Origin: Arcticibacterium sp964021845
GTDB taxonomy: Bacteria > Bacteroidota > Bacteroidia > Cytophagales > Spirosomataceae
Reading direction: 5' to 3'
Assembly (NCBI RefSeq): GCF_964021845.1
Contig: NZ_CAXHZC010000005.1
Coordinates: 124,001 to 188,000, forward strand
DNA length: 64,000 bases
The notes beneath the pieces are model-generated. The model made no database searches. It was not told where the DNA came from and saw nothing but the letters and a program-made list of their open reading frames with translations. Shown one piece after another: positions 1 through 7,853 of this stretch (within the stretch, counting starts at the first letter, position 1; every line of letters starts with the position of its first letter). Made by a program: the position numbers and the translations under genes.

Positions 1-2427
1 GTAGCCATAAAATGTAAACCAATCTACAGGGGTAAGGCTTAAACGTCCACCGAGGCTATATCTAGAAGAGTTTGTTTCGTTCAAAACCTCGTTTATGTTA
101 GCCAAATAAGTGCTATAGCTAATATTGGCATTAAAGTTCATTGTTGCCTTGGTCTTCTTTATTGGGAAACCAAAGTATACGTAAGAACCTACAGATGAAC
201 CGCCAGTAATATTAATAGGTTTGGTAGAGGTTATAAAGGTTTCAGGGTCAATGTTTTGATTGTAGATAATTTGATTGACATTATAATTGTAATTCGCTCC
301 GATATTTAGATTGACAAAGTTTACTGGATTGTACATATAAAAGCTACCGTTCACCCGATGCGTAACAGCTGGTAGTAAATCAGGATTACCTTCTCTAATA
401 TATAGCGGATTACTATTGTCTACTATAGGTTGAAGGTCATTGGTAGAGGGGGCATCCACTCCCATAGTGTAATTTAGATAAAAGTTTTTATTATTTCTAA
501 GTCGCAATGAAAGGGCAGAATAAGGCGTCCAGACTTGATAATCTTTGTTTACTAAACCGTTTCCAGATAAAGTAGGAGGACCTGTCAATTTGCCGTCTAT
601 GTTGTAAAACACACGAGCCAAACCTGAGGTGAAGTTTAGGCCTTTATGACTATACCGCACACTTGTTCCTACTCGGTTGTAAAGAATTTCATTATCATAT
701 AATCTTGTCAAATTAAGGTTTTGCTCGTCGGGTTTGTCAGGAAATTTATCAGTAACATCTCTGTCAACCTCAGAACCGCTCAAACTGAAGTTATAAAAAG
801 TTTCCCATGCAAACCTCTTTGCAAATGGTTCAATCCAGAGTAAACTTGATTTTATTTCGTCCGCTTTATTCAATGTAGCATTTATTTGATTTATAGACTT
901 TATGATGTCATTAGGGTCTGTGCTGGAATAAAATTCATTGATAGATTGCTGAACATCTTCAGAATCAATATAACTCATGTTATAGGCTCCACTCACTGAG
1001 AAATTCCTACCTTTCTTCATAAACTTATGTCTGAAAAGTAAGGTGGGTGAGAAGGCGTAAGAAAGCCTATCTGAGGTGTTTTTGATGTCAGATTGATTAG
1101 CCTTAAAGCCATCAGACTTGAAAATCTCTTGTAAAGAGAGGTAGTCAACTTCCCTGTTTCCTATTCTTCCATTTCCAATAAAGGTTATCGTGTTGAGAGA
1201 ATCTAATTCTTTTTGTCCTCTTAGACTTACTCGGTGGGTGCCATTAAAGTTGTTTTGATTGCTTTGGTCAGTAGTTTTGTTTGATAGACTGTTGGTAATA
1301 AAGTTTTGCCTGTTTTGGAATGCGTCTAAGGTTTGAGAACTTTGATTGTAAAAGTAGTTGGCACTGATTTCATCTTTCTTGTGGTTGTAATTATAGTTAA
1401 TTCCACCAGCGGCATTTTTTGAAAAACCATCTCCGTTTTCACCTCCTACAGGAATAGAAAAACTATCGTCGTCAGCATTGAAAAAGCTGTTATATCGTAG
1501 GCTTCGTCTAAATCCAAAGTCTGCATCATCTCCCCAGTTAAATGAGTTGGAACCTTTAAATTCTTGATAATCTTCATAAGACATACCCGTTTGGTTTACG
1601 TTGTTCCCAAATCCTAATATCGAGAACTGGTTTTTAGAATCAAATTTATTATAGTTTCCGCTCGCCATAGCTCTGGAGTCTGTTCCAATACCCGCCGTGA
1701 TTTTACCAAAACCTCCTTTTTTTGCTTCTTCTTTAAGTTCTAGGTTCACTGTTTTCTCTGTATTTCCGTCATCTATTCCAGTAAGTTTTGATGCTTCTGA
1801 CTTATCATCAAAAACTTGTACTTTTTTGATTACATCTGCTTGTAAGTTCTTAGTGGCCATTTTGGTATCGCCACCGAAAAACCTTTTTCCGTCTACGGTT
1901 ACTTTTTGTACGGTTTCACCCTGTGCTCTTAGGTTACCATCTTGGTCCACTTCCATACCGGGAAGTTTTCTTAATAAATCTTCTACAGACGAACCTGGTG
2001 GAACTTTGAATTTACTGGCGTCATATTCTATGGTGTCTCCTTTAATGCTAATTGGGGCTTTGGCAGTTTTAACCACCACTTCATAAAGTTCTTTGGAAAT
2101 GGGTTTAAGTAGTATTTGACCAAGGTTAATATCTTTACTCTCACCAGGCTGTACAAGCATTTGATGAGGAAGGTAACTTATGTAAGTAGCCTTTACCAAA
2201 TAGTCTCTTGAAGGAAGGTTTTTAAAAGAAAATGCTCCATCGTCATCAGAGAGCGTGTAGGTGACTAAGGCCGAATCTTCAGGCATCAATAGCAACACAG
2301 AAGCAAAGCTTAATACGTTGTTGGAACTATCAATTAGACTTCCGCTAATGTTTATACGACTAGATTGAGCTTTTGAGAATGTACAAGCAAAGCATAAAGC
2401 TATGCATAGCAAAGTTGTGTTTTTCAT
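1..2427 (-). CDS. Outer-membrane beta-barrel protein with carboxypeptidase-like N-terminal domain and TonB plug (C-terminus beyond window)
   Basis: The reading frame starts at the ATG at 2425-2427 and stays open to base 1, giving 809 residues with the C-terminus outside the window. Residues 1-21 are a signal peptide ending in SKAQ. Residues about 22-110 form a carboxypeptidase-regulatory-like beta-sandwich. A TonB-plug-like region follows, containing SVEDLLRKLPGMEVDQDG and VTVDGKRFFGGD, then a long aromatic-rich barrel. This is the architecture of the Bacteroidota outer membrane beta-barrel family (PF14905 type), related to TonB-dependent receptors; the substrate cannot be told. It lies downstream of the BlaI/M56 genes on the same strand. 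Two perfect inverted repeats in the 134-bp gap may terminate the upstream message or bind a regulator. Confidence 0.85.
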   Translation of the reverse strand, partial: MKNTTLLCIALCFACTFSKAQSSRINISGSLIDSSNNVLSFASVLLLMPEDSALVTYTLSDDDGAFSFKNLPSRDYLVKATYISYLPHQMLVQPGESKDINLGQILLKPISKELYEVVVKTAKAPISIKGDTIEYDASKFKVPPGSSVEDLLRKLPGMEVDQDGNLRAQGETVQKVTVDGKRFFGGDTKMATKNLQADVIKKVQVFDDKSEASKLTGIDDGNTEKTVNLELKEEAKKGGFGKITAGIGTDSRAMASGNYNKFDSKNQFSILGFGNNVNQTGMSYEDYQEFKGSNSFNWGDDADFGFRRSLRYNSFFNADDDSFSIPVGGENGDGFSKNAAGGINYNYNHKKDEISANYFYNQSSQTLDAFQNRQNFITNSLSNKTTDQSNQNNFNGTHRVSLRGQKELDSLNTITFIGNGRIGNREVDYLSLQEIFKSDGFKANQSDIKNTSDRLSYAFSPTLLFRHKFMKKGRNFSVSGAYNMSYIDSEDVQQSINEFYSSTDPNDIIKSINQINATLNKADEIKSSLLWIEPFAKRFAWETFYNFSLSGSEVDRDVTDKFPDKPDEQNLNLTRLYDNEILYNRVGTSVRYSHKGLNFTSGLARVFYNIDGKLTGPPTLSGNGLVNKDYQVWTPYSALSLRLRNNKNFYLNYTMGVDAPSTNDLQPIVDNSNPLYIREGNPDLLPAVTHRVNGSFYMYNPVNFVNLNIGANYNYNVNQIIYNQNIDPETFITSTKPINITGGSSVGSYVYFGFPIKKTKATMNFNANISYSTYLANINEVLNETNSSRYSLGGRLSLTPVDWFTFYGY

Positions 2428-2472
2428 GGAAAGGAGTGCTTGGGTTGATTTCGTTGTATAAATATAACAAAC

Positions 2473-2533
2473 TGATTAATAGGTAGCATACCTATTAATC
2501 AATTTTAACATTTGTTTACACTTTGTAAAGTGT
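2473..2533. promoter_or_regulatory. Two adjacent perfect inverted repeats between M56 gene and outer-membrane protein gene
   Basis: The first repeat (2473-2501) has 13-base arms, TGATTAATAGGTA and its exact complement, around a 3-base loop. The second (2518-2533) has arms ACACTTT/AAAGTGT around GT. Both lie between the stop of the M56 gene (2562) and the start of the barrel gene (2427). The first could be a terminator or an operator and the second looks more like a protein-binding dyad. The symmetry is seen directly; the role is inferred. Confidence 0.45.
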
Positions 2534-2561
2534 TAATAGGGGTTATGTGGAGTTAGTGAAT

Positions 2562-3992
2562 TTACTTCATTATGATTTCTACTACACCATGAGGTGTTTT
2601 ACCATATTTGTCTATGGCATCTTGTTCTTCCAATACAGTAAGGGTGTTAACATTATTCATGTTTAATTTCTTGACGGCCTCTAAACTTGTTAACTTATTG
2701 TCAACATAGTATAATGGAGTGCCCTTTTTGATGGAAGGAGGAGGAGGAGGGGTTTGGCTGGTTTCAACTTCCTTTTCTAATTCGAAAAAGAAAGGCATTG
2801 TGAAATAAACATTAACAGGCTTTCCATTCTGAGTCCCTGGTTTCCAGGTCGGCATCGTCTCCAAAACTGATAAGGCAGCTTCATCGCAACCGAATCCAAG
2901 ACCTTTTAATATGGTAGCATCACCCACTGTTCCATCTTTTCTTACCACAAATTTGACAAATACTCGACCTTCAATGCCAGCTCTTTGAGCTGTAGCGGGA
3001 TAAATTATTTCTCTACTAATGTGTCGATAGAGCTCTTGGGTTCCACCTGGGAATTCAGGACTGTTTTCAACTGCGGTAAAAATCTGACCTTCTGTTTCTG
3101 AGCTTTTTTTTCCATAACCTACTACCACGGTTTCATTTAAATCAGTACTAGGTTGTAATTTAGAGTCATTGTCTACACAGGCGGTGGCCAATACCAACAT
3201 TCCCAAAAATAGGGGGGCAGTAAAGCCATACTTTAATAAAGCCTTTTTCTTGGATTTTTCTTTTGATAACATCATGATGCGTGTTTTTAGGATTGATTTA
3301 TTATAAAAATGATTAACTAATACGTTGGAGTTTGTTTTAAAATGCGAGCTTACTAGCACTTGTGCATAGGCTTTTTTAGAGCCCAATTGTTCTGATGCTT
3401 TGGCGTCTGCTATGTACTCATGCACTAGTTTTATCTCCTTTTGCATGAAATGTGCTATTGGGTTAAACCAGCAGAGTGCTCCTAATAACTCAAACCAAAA
3501 AACATCTAAAGAGTGAAACTCCTTACTATGTACTTCTTCATGATTTTTTATGACATCATAGTGGTCTAGTTTCTTGTCAATGAATATTTTACCAAAAACC
3601 GAAAAAGCCTGCCCGTCTATGTTACTAAGGCTAAAAAGCTGCTGAAGTTTAAGCAGACCAATGCTAAACCGTAATAAACCAAAACCAAAACCCAAGAAAT
3701 AGATGTTGGCAAGCAATAGATTCCAGTCCCAAGTAGGAGTCTCTGCTAGGTTTGTCACGGTGAAACCTGCTAAAGGAATTGTTTTAACCACCGTAGAAAC
3801 TTGTGCGGTAACCGCCCAAGACTGGATAATACCAGATTGCCAGAATGGGATGGAGAAAGACAAAATAGAGGCAGTCAATAAGTAAAACCTATTAGCATTA
3901 TAAAAAGTCTCCTTTCGCAGTAACAACCAGTAAAAGCCGAAAGTGACGATTAGGTATAGATTGACCTGCAATATGTATGTTATCCAGTTCAT
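2562..3992 (-). CDS. M56 (BlaR1-like) membrane metallopeptidase with TonB C-terminal and plug-like domains
   Basis: This 476-residue protein has N-terminal membrane helices (about 1-20, 35-55, 90-115), a zinc-protease motif HEEVH at 151-155 with a downstream HEYIADA (191-197) that can supply the third ligand, and a membrane helix at about 255-272. The periplasmic part holds a TonB C-terminal-like domain (from about PEFPGG to YFTMPFFFELE). After a proline run (PPPPP) comes a tail ending in TPHGVVEIIMK, which resembles the end of a TonB-receptor plug domain. M56 proteins sense envelope signals and cleave BlaI-type repressors; a blaI gene lies just beyond the second copy. The first roughly 275 residues are almost identical to the downstream paralogue at 4183-5403. 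Confidence 0.85.
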   Translation of the reverse strand: MNWITYILQVNLYLIVTFGFYWLLLRKETFYNANRFYLLTASILSFSIPFWQSGIIQSWAVTAQVSTVVKTIPLAGFTVTNLAETPTWDWNLLLANIYFLGFGFGLLRFSIGLLKLQQLFSLSNIDGQAFSVFGKIFIDKKLDHYDVIKNHEEVHSKEFHSLDVFWFELLGALCWFNPIAHFMQKEIKLVHEYIADAKASEQLGSKKAYAQVLVSSHFKTNSNVLVNHFYNKSILKTRIMMLSKEKSKKKALLKYGFTAPLFLGMLVLATACVDNDSKLQPSTDLNETVVVGYGKKSSETEGQIFTAVENSPEFPGGTQELYRHISREIIYPATAQRAGIEGRVFVKFVVRKDGTVGDATILKGLGFGCDEAALSVLETMPTWKPGTQNGKPVNVYFTMPFFFELEKEVETSQTPPPPPSIKKGTPLYYVDNKLTSLEAVKKLNMNNVNTLTVLEEQDAIDKYGKTPHGVVEIIMK

Positions 3993-4020
3993 AGGCTTTA
4001 CTATATGAGTTATTCTGTAC

Positions 4021-4100
4021 GACTTTTTGCGAATGATTTAGTGTTGTGATTGCCTCAATAAGCTTGATTAGCTCATATTTTTTTTGATATCTATTTCCTA
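4021..4100 (-). pseudogene. Remnant of a duplicated blaI 3' end
   Basis: This stretch aligns with the intergenic region plus the 3' end of blaI at about 5423-5502. CTCAATAAGCTT, ATTAG, TCAT and TTTGATATCTATTT are shared in the same order, with scattered mismatches and a one-base insertion that destroys the frame. It lies immediately upstream of the first M56 copy, exactly where the blaI end lies relative to the second copy. The simplest reading is a tandem duplication of a blaI-M56 unit followed by loss of most of one blaI. Confidence 0.65.
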
Positions 4101-4182
4101 AATATCAACAGAGCCAGACTTAAAATAGCTTTAAGTTTATTTATCGTTATTGGATATAGCGAGTTTAGTTTGCCATAAACTA

Positions 4183-5403
4183 TTATTCTAATTGGTAGAA
4201 AATAGGCATTGTGAAGTAAGTATTTACGCGTTTGCCGTTTTGAATCCCTGGCTTCCATAATGGCATGGCTTCAATCACTCTCAAGGCTTCTTTATCACAA
4301 CCAAAGCCTATTCCTTTTAGTACTTCAGCATCGCCAATGGAACCATCTTTTTTTACCACAAATTTGACGAATACCTTACCAGAGATATTGGCTCTATGAG
4401 CGGCCTCAGGATATTTAATTTCTTGACTAATAAATTGATACATTTCAGAGACTCCCCCAGGAAATTCAGGGTTAATTTCTACAGAATTAAAAACTTGACC
4501 TTCGATTACTGATTTTTTTTGTAAAGGGCTTATTACTCCTGTATCATTTGAATCTTTAGTTGGCTGAAGTGTTGAGTCATCGTCTACACAGGCGGTGGCC
4601 AATACCAACATTCCCAAAAATAGGGGGGCAGTAAAGCCATACTTTAATAAAGCCTTTTTCTTGGATTTTTCTTTTGATAACATCATGATGCGTGTTTTTA
4701 GGATTGATTTATTATAAAAATGATTAACTAATACGTTGGAGTTTGTTTTAAAATGCGAGCTTACTAGCACTTGTGCATAGGCTTTTTTAGAGCCCAATTG
4801 TTCTGATGCTTTGGCGTCTGCTATGTATTCATGCACGAGTTTTATCTCCTTTTGCATGATATGAGCAATCGGATTAAACCAGCAGAGTGCTCCTAATAAC
4901 TCAAACCAGAAAACATCTAAAGAGTGGAACTCCTTACTATGTACTTCTTCATGGTTTTTTATGACATCATAGTGATCTAATTTCTTGTCAATGAATATTT
5001 TACCAAAAACCGAAAAAGCCTGCCCATCTAAATTACTAAGGCTAAAAAGCTGCTGAAGTTTAAGCAGACCAATGCTAAATCTTAATAAACCAAAGCCAAA
5101 ACCCAAGAAATAGATGTTGGCAAGCAATAGATTCCAGTCCCAAGTAGGAGTCTCTGCTAGGTTTGTCACGGTGAAACCTGCTAAAGGAATTGTTTTAACC
5201 ACCGTAGAAACTTGTGCGGTAACCGCCCAAGACTGGATAATGCCAGACTGCCAGAAGGGAATAGCGAAAGACAAAATAGAAGCGGTCAATAAGTAAAACC
5301 TATTAGCATTATAGAAAGTCTCCTTTCGCAGGAGCAACCAGTAAAAGCCGAAAGTGACAATTAGGTATAGGTTGACCTGCAGTATGTATGTTATCCAGTT
5401 CAT
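4183..5403 (-). CDS. M56 (BlaR1-like) membrane metallopeptidase with TonB C-terminal domain, paralogue
   Basis: This 406-residue paralogue of the gene at 2562-3992 has the same membrane topology, the HEEVH motif at about 151-155 and a TonB C-terminal-like domain ending YFTMPIFYQLE. It lacks the proline-rich linker and plug-like tail. Over residues 1 to about 275 it differs from its neighbour at only a handful of positions, and the DNA is nearly identical. After that point identity drops sharply. It is 37 bp downstream of blaI on the same strand, so it is probably the partner cotranscribed with the repressor. The contrast between the two halves suggests gene conversion after an older duplication. 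Confidence 0.85.
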   Translation of the reverse strand: MNWITYILQVNLYLIVTFGFYWLLLRKETFYNANRFYLLTASILSFAIPFWQSGIIQSWAVTAQVSTVVKTIPLAGFTVTNLAETPTWDWNLLLANIYFLGFGFGLLRFSIGLLKLQQLFSLSNLDGQAFSVFGKIFIDKKLDHYDVIKNHEEVHSKEFHSLDVFWFELLGALCWFNPIAHIMQKEIKLVHEYIADAKASEQLGSKKAYAQVLVSSHFKTNSNVLVNHFYNKSILKTRIMMLSKEKSKKKALLKYGFTAPLFLGMLVLATACVDDDSTLQPTKDSNDTGVISPLQKKSVIEGQVFNSVEINPEFPGGVSEMYQFISQEIKYPEAAHRANISGKVFVKFVVKKDGSIGDAEVLKGIGFGCDKEALRVIEAMPLWKPGIQNGKRVNTYFTMPIFYQLE

Positions 5404-5440
5404 ATGTATGCATTAATAGGTTTTGACTTTAAAGAATGCT

Positions 5441-5809
5441 TTAGTCTTTCATTTTCTCAATAAGCTTCATTAGTTCATCGGCTTCTTTGATATCTATTTT
5501 CTGTTCTTCCACAAAATAAGAGACCATCTGGCCCACACTACCATTAAAATAGCTCTGCATAAGTTTATTAGATGCAAATTTTCGGTATTGGTCTTTACTC
5601 ACTAAAGGAAAGTATTCATAAGTTTTACCGTAGGCCAAATGGTCTACAAAACCTTTCTGTTCTAAAATCCTTATGATAGTTGATACAGTGTTATACGCTG
5701 GTTTGGGTACAGGCAAACGTGCAATTACGTCTTTCACAAAGGCCTTTTCCAAGGTCCAGAGTTGCTGCATTATTTCTTCTTCTGCTTTTGTAAGTTCTCT
5801 TAATTCCAT
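5441..5809 (-). CDS. BlaI/MecI/CopY-family transcriptional repressor
   Basis: The protein has 122 residues, the usual BlaI size. An N-terminal winged helix starts LTKAEEEIMQQLW and includes a recognition segment around YNTVSTIIRILEQKGFV; the C-terminal half is helical and would dimerise. In known systems the membrane M56 protease triggers cleavage of the repressor and relieves repression of its own operon and targets. Its partner is the M56 gene 37 bp downstream. A dyad upstream of the start (5841-5877) is a plausible operator. No beta-lactamase gene is adjacent, so the regulated function may be envelope-related. Confidence 0.9.
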   Translation of the reverse strand: MELRELTKAEEEIMQQLWTLEKAFVKDVIARLPVPKPAYNTVSTIIRILEQKGFVDHLAYGKTYEYFPLVSKDQYRKFASNKLMQSYFNGSVGQMVSYFVEEQKIDIKEADELMKLIEKMKD

Positions 5810-5840
5810 AATGGTTTTTGTTTATCGATATTCGAATGTA

Positions 5841-5877
5841 TAACTAATTTTGTAGTTTACAAACTAAGTTGTTAGTT
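5841..5877. promoter_or_regulatory. Candidate BlaI operator upstream of blaI
   Basis: Nested inverted repeats lie 30-70 bp upstream of the blaI start: outer arms TAACTAA/TTAGTTA and inner arms TTTGTA/TACAAA. BlaI/MecI repressors bind TGTA/TACA-type dyads, and such repressors normally control their own promoter. The symmetry is seen directly and operator function is inferred from position. Confidence 0.5.
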
Positions 5878-5986
5878 ATTTTTACTTTTCAATTAAACAG
5901 ATAGGGTACAAAGTTTTCTTTTGCTAAAGTCAGCTATAACAATATGCTCTGGGGAAGCGATAAGTAAAAACAATAGAAATTTTCAC

Positions 5987-5994
5987 TATTTTTG
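5987..5994 (+). promoter_or_regulatory. Bacteroidota -7 box for the peptide transporter gene
   Basis: TATTTTTG matches the TAnnTTTG -7 consensus of Bacteroidota housekeeping promoters and lies 27 bp before the ATG at 6021. No clear -33 TTG is visible at the expected distance. Confidence 0.45.
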
Positions 5995-6020
5995 AACAAA
6001 AACAAACTAACCTATAATAT

Positions 6021-7475
6021 ATGTCAACAAGCGAGAAAAGCCTTTTTGGGCATCCTAAAGGATTGTACGTCCTGTTTTTTACCGAGATGTGGGAGCGATT
6101 TAGCTACTACGGTATGCGGGCCATTCTCTTTTTATATTTAACAAAAAGTGCAAGTGAAGGAGCTTTAGGCTTGCCTGAGGATACGGCAGGAGCCGTTTAT
6201 GGCCTTTATGCAGCTTCAGTTTATTTACTTACACTTCCTGGTGGATGGATTGCCGATAATATTCTCGGTCAGAAAAAAGCTATATGGTGGGGGGGGATCT
6301 GTATCATGATTGGTCATGGAATACTTGCTTTACCCGCTAGTCCTTCCGTTTTCTTTTTAGGTTTGGCATTTGTAGCTGTAGGAACAGGATTGCTGAAAGC
6401 TAATATTTCTTCTATAGTAGGAGAGTTATACCCAGAAGGTGGGGCCAAAAGAGATGCGGCTTTTAGCATTTTTTACTTAGGAATTAATCTTGGTTCTTTC
6501 CTTGGGATGTTTATAGTAGGTTATTTGGGAGAGAAAGTAGGCTGGCATTATGGTTTTGGAGCTGCTGCATTTGCAATGTTTTTTGGTCTAATAAACTTTA
6601 GAGTCAATGGGAAATATCTGCAAAATGTAGGGGAGAAACCACTCAAGAAATCTTCTTATACTTATTTATATGTAGTTATTGGCTTATTAGCAATAGCTGC
6701 AATTTCTGTTACGTCAGGGATGCTGGATAGTATTCAACTGGCTAATTCTATGAAATACATTATTTCAGGAATTACAATGGCGTATTTCTTTTATATTGGA
6801 TTCTTAGATAAGTCTTTAACTATCATTGAAAGAAAGAGGGTAGGAGTTTTATTTATATTATTTGTAGCGATAGCGATATTTTGGTCTGGTTTTGAGCAGG
6901 CCGCTACCACCTTTACCATTTTTGCCGACAGGCATACAGACCGTGATTTATTTGGTTGGGAGTTGCCAGCTTCATGGTTTCAAAATGCCAATTCATTCTT
7001 TATTCTAGTCTTTTCAGCACCTTTTGCAGCTCTTTGGATATGGTTAAATAAAAGAAACCTTAATCCGAATGTGCCCTTAAAGTTTGGCTTAGGTCTTATT
7101 CAGTTGGGTCTTGGTTTCTTAGTGATGTATTTTGCTGCACAGAAAATACTTGATGGTTCATTGGCAGGAATGGGCTGGTTAACTTTTACTTACCTTCTTC
7201 ATTCTTTAGGTGAGCTTTGTATAAGTCCGGTAGGATTGAGTTCGTACACAAAACTTGCACCTAAAAAATACTATAGCCAAATGATGGGACTATGGTTTGT
7301 AGGGGCCTCATTGGGTAATTTAATTGCCGGTCTATTTGCTGGAAACTTTGATGAGGGCAATGTAGATGCCATGCCAGACTTGTTTATGCAATTCTGTATG
7401 TATGGTGCTGCCGCAGGATTATTAATGATTCTCTTTCAGAAACAGATTAGAAAGTGGATGGGAGGGGTCGACTAA
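6021..7475 (+). CDS. POT/PTR-family proton-dependent oligopeptide transporter
   Basis: The 484-residue membrane protein has about 12-14 predicted helices. Near its N-terminus is the family signature FFTEMWERFSYYGMRAILFL, with the ExxER-F-YYG proton-coupling motif of POT transporters. FxxFYLGINLGSF-like residues in helix 4-5 (FSIFYLGINLGSFLG) and the GELCISPVGLS segment are further POT hallmarks. It imports di- and tripeptides with protons across the inner membrane. It is monocistronic, with its own -7 box and a strong terminator at 7501-7531. Confidence 0.92.
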   Translation: MSTSEKSLFGHPKGLYVLFFTEMWERFSYYGMRAILFLYLTKSASEGALGLPEDTAGAVYGLYAASVYLLTLPGGWIADNILGQKKAIWWGGICIMIGHGILALPASPSVFFLGLAFVAVGTGLLKANISSIVGELYPEGGAKRDAAFSIFYLGINLGSFLGMFIVGYLGEKVGWHYGFGAAAFAMFFGLINFRVNGKYLQNVGEKPLKKSSYTYLYVVIGLLAIAAISVTSGMLDSIQLANSMKYIISGITMAYFFYIGFLDKSLTIIERKRVGVLFILFVAIAIFWSGFEQAATTFTIFADRHTDRDLFGWELPASWFQNANSFFILVFSAPFAALWIWLNKRNLNPNVPLKFGLGLIQLGLGFLVMYFAAQKILDGSLAGMGWLTFTYLLHSLGELCISPVGLSSYTKLAPKKYYSQMMGLWFVGASLGNLIAGLFAGNFDEGNVDAMPDLFMQFCMYGAAAGLLMILFQKQIRKWMGGVD

Positions 7476-7500
7476 TACCAATAATAAGTTATGTTTAAAG

Positions 7501-7531
7501 AAAAAGCGGGAGGGTTAACCTCCCGCTTTTT
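7501..7531. terminator. Bidirectional terminator overlapping the end of the SUI1 gene
   Basis: GCGGGAGG and CCTCCCGC pair around a GTTAA loop, flanked by A5 on the left and T7 on the right, so it can stop transcription in both directions. The stop codon and the last two Gly codons of the SUI1-like gene (stop at 7515-7517) lie inside the stem-loop. Confidence 0.85.
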
Positions 7532-7853
7532 TTGCGGCATAGCCTTCGGCAATTAGTAGTGTCACCACTTTCTCTCTGTGGTCGCCTTGAATCAGTATTT
7601 CACCATTTTTTACGGCTCCACCTGTGCCGCAGGCACTTTGGAGTTTCTTTTTTAAAACGGCTAAATCAAAATCATTTCCTTCCCAGTCGGCTACTCGTGT
7701 AACCACTTTGTTTCCGCCTTTTCTATCTAGCCAAACTTTAAGTTTCTGGCTGTCTTTATCTGTTTTAAAAAGGCCGGAGTTGTCATCTTCGTATTTATAA
7801 TCTGGATTCGTGGAGTAAACCACCCCACTTCTTTTCTTGTTTTTATTACTCAT
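7515..7853 (-). CDS. SUI1/YciH-family translation initiation factor-like protein
   Basis: This 112-residue protein ends in the SUI1 (eIF1-like) fold: KVWLDRKGGNKVVTRVADWEG, LKKKLQSACGTGGAVKNGEI and IQGDHREKVVTLLIAEGY. These are the conserved basic-patch and GTGG motifs of bacterial YciH proteins, which affect fidelity of start-site selection. The first roughly 35 residues are a low-complexity polar extension. Its ATG overlaps the TGA of the lipid kinase gene by ATGA, so the two are translationally coupled. Its 3' end doubles as a terminator stem. Confidence 0.9.
   Translation of the reverse strand: MSNKNKKRSGVVYSTNPDYKYEDDNSGLFKTDKDSQKLKVWLDRKGGNKVVTRVADWEGNDFDLAVLKKKLQSACGTGGAVKNGEILIQGDHREKVVTLLIAEGYAAKKAGG

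Noticed and set aside
1697..2086. 129-codon plus-strand frame
   Set aside because: It is antisense to the outer-membrane barrel gene, which has a signal peptide and clear domains; the peptide has no family pattern.
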